DNA from: Nitrospirota bacterium
GTDB lineage: Bacteria > Nitrospirota > Thermodesulfovibrionia > Thermodesulfovibrionales > JdFR-88
Assembly (NCBI GenBank): GCA_021813765.1
Contig: JAKAJM010000011.1
Coordinates: 1-49,751 of the forward strand
Direction: 5' to 3'
DNA length: 49,751 nucleotides
Position 1 is the stretch's first letter, and every line of letters starts with the position of its first letter. The notes under the pieces were generated by a model that was given only the letters and a program-made list of their open reading frames with translations, did not search any database and had not been told where the DNA came from. Position numbers and translations under genes: made by a program. Positions 45,392-49,751 of this stretch are shown one piece after another.

Positions 45392-47317
45392 TTAAAAAGT
45401 CAGCAAATTTTGCGATTTGGATATGACCTTATCGATGAACATGAGGTGCCACAGTTCGAGGCATAAGAGCGCCCACAGCCTGTATGCATGATCCGCCTTT
45501 CCCTCCAAATGTTCCGTTACCAGGCGGCGAATAAAACCATGGTCAAAATAGCCCCTGCCGGCAGCCCTTTTGCCAAGCAGGATATCGTTGAGCAAAGCCC
45601 TCATTTCTCCTTTTTTGAACCAAAAGCCTATCGGTATTCCGAATCCCCATTTTTTTCTGTAAATGGCGTCATGCGGGATAAAGCGTTGTGCCAGTTTCTT
45701 AAGCAGGTATTTCTGCCGTCCGTTTTTCATTTTGATCTCTGAGGGGATCTTCGCGGCAAACTCCATAAGTTCGTAATCCAGAAAAGGCGACCGCGCTTCG
45801 ACGGAGTTCATCATTGTTGCCACATCAACCTTGGTCAGAAAATCATTTGGAAGAAGAGTTTTAATGTCGATATAGAGCAGCCTTTCAACCTCATCCGTTC
45901 CGTCCGCACATTCCAGATGTGTCTCAAAAACCTTCACCGGGTCGTATTCTGCCAATTTCTGTTTAAAACCGGGCGTATACATTTCTTCTCTGAAGCTTCG
46001 CCCAAAGATCCCCCCAATGCTCAAACTGTCTTTAAAGCTGCCCCTGCCGTACTCTGTCAGGGTCTTGATCTTTCCCGAAGCAAGGCGCCTGCCAAGGGCA
46101 GCGGAGACTCCGCCTGCAAGCGCCGGCAACACACCGTTACGAAAAAATCCAGAAAAAAACTTTCGGTACCGCCACGCGTAATAATATGCCGCCGCCCTGC
46201 TGTACCCGCAAAATGACTCATCTCCCCCGTCGCCTGTCATCGCCACCGTTACATGCTCTTTTGTCATCCTGGACACGTAATAAGTTGGGATCTGTGAAGA
46301 GTCGGCGAAAGGTTCTCCGTAGGCCCAGACTATCCCAGGCAGGATGCGCAGGGCATCGGGCTCCACTATGAACTCATGATGATCGGTCGAATACCTTTGG
46401 GCTACCATCCGAGCGTATTTTAATTCGTTGTAGGATTCCTCCCGGACCCCCATCGAAAAAGTCTTTACGGGTGAGCCTGATATTGTAGCCATCAAGGCGA
46501 CCACGAGACTTGAATCGACCCCGCCGCTCAAAAAAGAGCCCAGGGGCACATCGCTGATCATTCTGCGCTTCACTGCGGAAAAAAGCCTGTTTGACAGTTC
46601 CTCAATATATTCGTCTTCTGTCATTTTTATTTTAGAAGCGAAACTGAGATCCCAGTATTCATGAAAGCTCGTCCCGCCCTTTTTAAAAATCGCATAATTT
46701 GCGGGCGGGATTTTTTTGATCTCCGTGAAGATCGATCGCTCCTGCGGTATACAGTAGGAATAAAGAAAATCATCGATTGCATGGAAATCCAGCGTAAGCT
46801 CTTTTTCATAGGAAAGAAAGATGGATTTGATGTCGGAGGAGAAGTATACCTTCCCGTTTTTCTCCATGTAGAAAAGAGGCTTTACTCCGACCCGGTCTCT
46901 AGCCAGGTAGAGCTCCTTTTTTTTCGAATCCCAGATCGCAAAAGCGTACATGCCGTTTAATTTTTGAAGAAGTCTGTTGATGCCCCATTCTTCATAGCCG
47001 TGAACAAGCACCTCGGTGTCGGTGAAAGAGCTGAAAACGTGCCCGCTTCGGACGAGCGCATCGCGCAGATCGGGGAAATTGTATATCTCGCCGTTGAACG
47101 TGATCCATACGGTTTTGTCTTCGTTGTGCATCGGCTGATGCCCTGCCGCCGAAATGTCTATAATGCTCAGGCGGCGATGGCCGAGTCCGATGTGCGGGGC
47201 AATGTATTTTCCTGCATCATCAGGCCCCCGTGTGACCATAACGTCCCGCATTTTCAGTAAGACGTCTTCGGCAATTTCCGGACGGGTCCTGTCATATATG
47301 CCGCATATACCGCACAT
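45392..47317 (-). CDS. asnB: Asparagine synthase (glutamine-hydrolysing) family amidotransferase, copy 1
   Basis: N-terminal MCGICGIYDR (Cys2 nucleophile), GHRRLSIIDISAAGHQPM, FLSGGVDSSLVVAL. Confidence 0.92.
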   Translation of the reverse strand: MCGICGIYDRTRPEIAEDVLLKMRDVMVTRGPDDAGKYIAPHIGLGHRRLSIIDISAAGHQPMHNEDKTVWITFNGEIYNFPDLRDALVRSGHVFSSFTDTEVLVHGYEEWGINRLLQKLNGMYAFAIWDSKKKELYLARDRVGVKPLFYMEKNGKVYFSSDIKSIFLSYEKELTLDFHAIDDFLYSYCIPQERSIFTEIKKIPPANYAIFKKGGTSFHEYWDLSFASKIKMTEDEYIEELSNRLFSAVKRRMISDVPLGSFLSGGVDSSLVVALMATISGSPVKTFSMGVREESYNELKYARMVAQRYSTDHHEFIVEPDALRILPGIVWAYGEPFADSSQIPTYYVSRMTKEHVTVAMTGDGGDESFCGYSRAAAYYYAWRYRKFFSGFFRNGVLPALAGGVSAALGRRLASGKIKTLTEYGRGSFKDSLSIGGIFGRSFREEMYTPGFKQKLAEYDPVKVFETHLECADGTDEVERLLYIDIKTLLPNDFLTKVDVATMMNSVEARSPFLDYELMEFAAKIPSEIKMKNGRQKYLLKKLAQRFIPHDAIYRKKWGFGIPIGFWFKKGEMRALLNDILLGKRAAGRGYFDHGFIRRLVTEHLEGKADHAYRLWALLCLELWHLMFIDKVISKSQNLLTF

Positions 47318-47464
47318 GATCAACGCCTCTCTGTTTTCTGAAAATTAGAGGAAAGTTTAGAATTTTCTAAAGGAATGGACGGTAATATCAGTGCTTTATC
47401 GTGAAATGCCGGTTTAGCAATGGGGAGCCGCTGCCACTCCATAAAAGATGGCCGCTCCGGTTTA

Positions 47465-49330
47465 TTAAAAAAGTGTATTTTTATTTACCTTGAGCCACTC
47501 TTCAAAGAGTTCGGCCCTGTTGTATTTGTTCATTGATCCAGGAGCGGCAAATCCGATCTTATCCCTGCGCCAAAGCACCTCATCGGGCAACAGTCCTCTC
47601 ATGGCCAAACGTAACAGCCATTTGCTCCACCCGTTATGGAATTTATACGAGGCTGGCACCGCAAATACATAATCGACCAGCCTGTAGTCGGTAAATGGCG
47701 TCCGCGACTCGATTGAAAAAGCCATGCTGTTTCTGTCCTCATAATGTAGAAGCTGGGGCAGACTATATTTCATCTGATATGAATGGAGAACACCATTTAG
47801 ATTAGGTACAAAAGAATGCATGAATTCCATTGGCATTCCGCAGTTTTTAGCCTTCAGTAAGTCCAGACTTTCCTTGATGAGTCTTTTTTTCCATGCCATA
47901 TAAAAAAATGATTTTAAAGGACGCGGGCTCAAAAAGATAGGAAGCGATTTCATTTCCGAGAGCATTTGCTTGAAGGATCCGGCAGTCCTGGATACGCAGG
48001 CAGACTCTAAAAGCAGGCTTTTGATTTTCAATTTGCTTGCAAGCTGTGAAATGTAAGCGGCTCTGTAAACCGCGTATCCGCCAAAGACCTCGTCGCCCCC
48101 CTGGCCGTCCAGTATTACCCGCACATGATTGCTGGCTTCCTTCATGACCTCCCACTGCGCATAGACCGAAGGGCCTCCAAATGGCTCATCCTGATGCCAT
48201 ATTACCTGCCCGATCTCTTTTTCCAGGCCCTCCGGCGAAGGGAAGACAAAATGGCTTTCCGCTTCAGTAAGAGCGTTAATTAACCCGGCAAAAAAAGTTT
48301 CATCAACGGGCTCATTTGGGAACGCGGCGGTAAATGTTTTTTGCCTGCTGCCTATCTGCTCCACCCCGATGCCTTCCTCTTTGAGAATCCTGTTGATTAT
48401 CACCACAATCGAGGAACTGTCCAGCCCTCCAGAAAGACAGGTGCCTATGGGCGTATCGGCCCTTAATCTTATCCTGACTGAATCGAAGAGCAGTTCCCGT
48501 ATGTCATCAGCGTAGCTAAGGGCCTGCCGGGCATTGTAATCTCCAACGGAGGCGTTGTGGGCCAATTCATAATATCTGCTGAACTTGAAATCAAAGGTCT
48601 TGAGATCGAAAACGAGATTGAAGCCCGGACTTATCTGACAGACATCTTTATACATTGTCTCATGCGAGTGTTCCTGCAGATCGAAGGCCAGGAATTCAAA
48701 AATCCTGTCGGCATTTATGTCCCTGCTTAAATGAGGGGCCCTTAACAGTGACTTTACTTCCGAGGCAAAAGCAAACATCTTAAGGTCCGGTTCATAATGA
48801 TAGTAGAGAGGTTTTATTCCGTACCTGTCCCTTGAGATGAGAACGATTTGCCTTTTCCTGTCATAAAGGGCAAATGCCCAGTCTCCATTGAAGAGCCTTA
48901 CGCAATTCTCCCCCCATTCCTGGTAGGACGCAAGAATCACCTCGGTGTCGGAATTTGTCCGGAATTGGTGCCCCTTTGCCTTAAGCTCATCTCTCAGTTC
49001 CCTGTAATTGTATATCTCCCCGTTGAACACGATCCATATTGACCCGTTCTCATAACTCATCGGTTGATGTCCCGCGGCGGACAGATCGAGTATCGACAAC
49101 CTTTTGTGCCCAAACAACAGGTTGACACGCTCGCTTGAAAGAGAAACATTTTTCCCTTTTTTGGCCAGGCTCTTTCCCGAATGAAATTCATAAATGGAAT
49201 TGTTGGCCGTATTTGCGCCCAAATATCCCTCGTCATCAGGCCCCCTGTGGCTTAAAGCGGACAGCATATTGACGACCTGAGCCTGATGGCGCATTTCATC
49301 CATTGTCAGTATGCCGGCTATGCCGCACAT
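47465..49330 (-). CDS. asnB: Asparagine synthase family amidotransferase, copy 2
   Basis: ORF to 49378 but Cys2 start MCGIAGILTMDE at 49330; GHKRLSILDLSAAGHQPM, CLSGGLDSSSIVV. Confidence 0.92.
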   Translation of the reverse strand: MCGIAGILTMDEMRHQAQVVNMLSALSHRGPDDEGYLGANTANNSIYEFHSGKSLAKKGKNVSLSSERVNLLFGHKRLSILDLSAAGHQPMSYENGSIWIVFNGEIYNYRELRDELKAKGHQFRTNSDTEVILASYQEWGENCVRLFNGDWAFALYDRKRQIVLISRDRYGIKPLYYHYEPDLKMFAFASEVKSLLRAPHLSRDINADRIFEFLAFDLQEHSHETMYKDVCQISPGFNLVFDLKTFDFKFSRYYELAHNASVGDYNARQALSYADDIRELLFDSVRIRLRADTPIGTCLSGGLDSSSIVVIINRILKEEGIGVEQIGSRQKTFTAAFPNEPVDETFFAGLINALTEAESHFVFPSPEGLEKEIGQVIWHQDEPFGGPSVYAQWEVMKEASNHVRVILDGQGGDEVFGGYAVYRAAYISQLASKLKIKSLLLESACVSRTAGSFKQMLSEMKSLPIFLSPRPLKSFFYMAWKKRLIKESLDLLKAKNCGMPMEFMHSFVPNLNGVLHSYQMKYSLPQLLHYEDRNSMAFSIESRTPFTDYRLVDYVFAVPASYKFHNGWSKWLLRLAMRGLLPDEVLWRRDKIGFAAPGSMNKYNRAELFEEWLKVNKNTLF

Positions 49331-49452
49331 ATCAAAAAATTCTCCTCTGCAACACTTTTTTCTGACTTGCTGCCCCAATCATAAATCTGTAATCCATCCC
49401 TCCAGCACAAGATACCATTAATCTAAAAAAATACGCATTCCAACCTGACACT

Positions 49453-49751
49453 TTAAAAGAACTTTTGCCCCCACTTTTCAAGGATATAAAAACGGAAAAA
49501 AATGTCGCTCTGATAAAAGGTTTTCCGGCCCAAATACCGGTCAAAACAATCCTGCAGTCTGTCCATCCGTACATATTGCTGTAGGAAGGTGGCATTCAAA
49601 AAAACCTTTTGTATTTCCTTGCTGATGCACTTCCGGAACCAATGGTCCTCTGGAGTAACGAAGCCCAGCTTGCTTTTTCTGAGGCGGATCTTTTCAGGCA
49701 GAATACTTACCATCGCATTTCTGAGAACGTATTTTGTCCAGCCATTGCTCA
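49453..49751 (-). CDS. Asparagine synthase family amidotransferase, copy 3 (C-terminal part, continues beyond window)
   Basis: Frame open to edge: SNGWTKYVLRNAMVSILPEKIRLRKSKLGFVTPEDHWFRK, matching the AsnB C-terminal region (compare HNGWSKWLLRLAMRGLLPDEVLWRRDKIGFAAP in copy 2). Confidence 0.82.
   Translation of the reverse strand, partial: SNGWTKYVLRNAMVSILPEKIRLRKSKLGFVTPEDHWFRKCISKEIQKVFLNATFLQQYVRMDRLQDCFDRYLGRKTFYQSDIFFRFYILEKWGQKFF

Overview
The window is about 49.8 kb of bacterial chromosome, dense in genes and without obvious insertion sequences, tRNA, rRNA or CRISPR arrays. The left flank is housekeeping: a partial RlpA-like gene, hslU/hslV, a hexaheme c-type cytochrome, and adjacent mtaB/miaB methylthiotransferases. 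From about 6.7 kb to the right edge is one large surface-polysaccharide locus of Wzx/Wzy type. It has two separate Wza-like/Wzc-like (BY-kinase) pairs, a membrane-anchored J-domain protein, a Crp/Fnr regulator, an O-antigen ligase/polymerase, a TPR protein, a FecR-domain protein, a WecA/MraY-like initiating transferase, many glycosyltransferases, an acetyltransferase, a Wzy, a polysaccharide deacetylase, a Wzx-like flippase, beta-propeller and beta-helix surface proteins, a stand-alone A-T-TE NRPS-like enzyme with an Sfp-type PPTase, and three tandem AsnB-like amidotransferases. The strongest observations are: (1) a GEMM/c-di-GMP-I riboswitch followed by an intrinsic terminator ahead of a secreted beta-helix protein; (2) in that same protein, an Fn3-like domain interrupted by a Gly-Gly/TM/Arg5/TM/lipobox-Cys cassette, which looks like an internal sorting plus lipoprotein signal; (3) an NRPS-like A-T-TE protein lacking the usual substrate-amine Asp and carrying a Cys-type thioesterase elbow; (4) a perfect sigma54-type -24/-12 element ahead of the first Wza-like gene; (5) a GT9 gene whose conserved N-terminus lies upstream of any ATG. 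All calls are by reading translated ORFs and nucleotide motifs; no database search was run.
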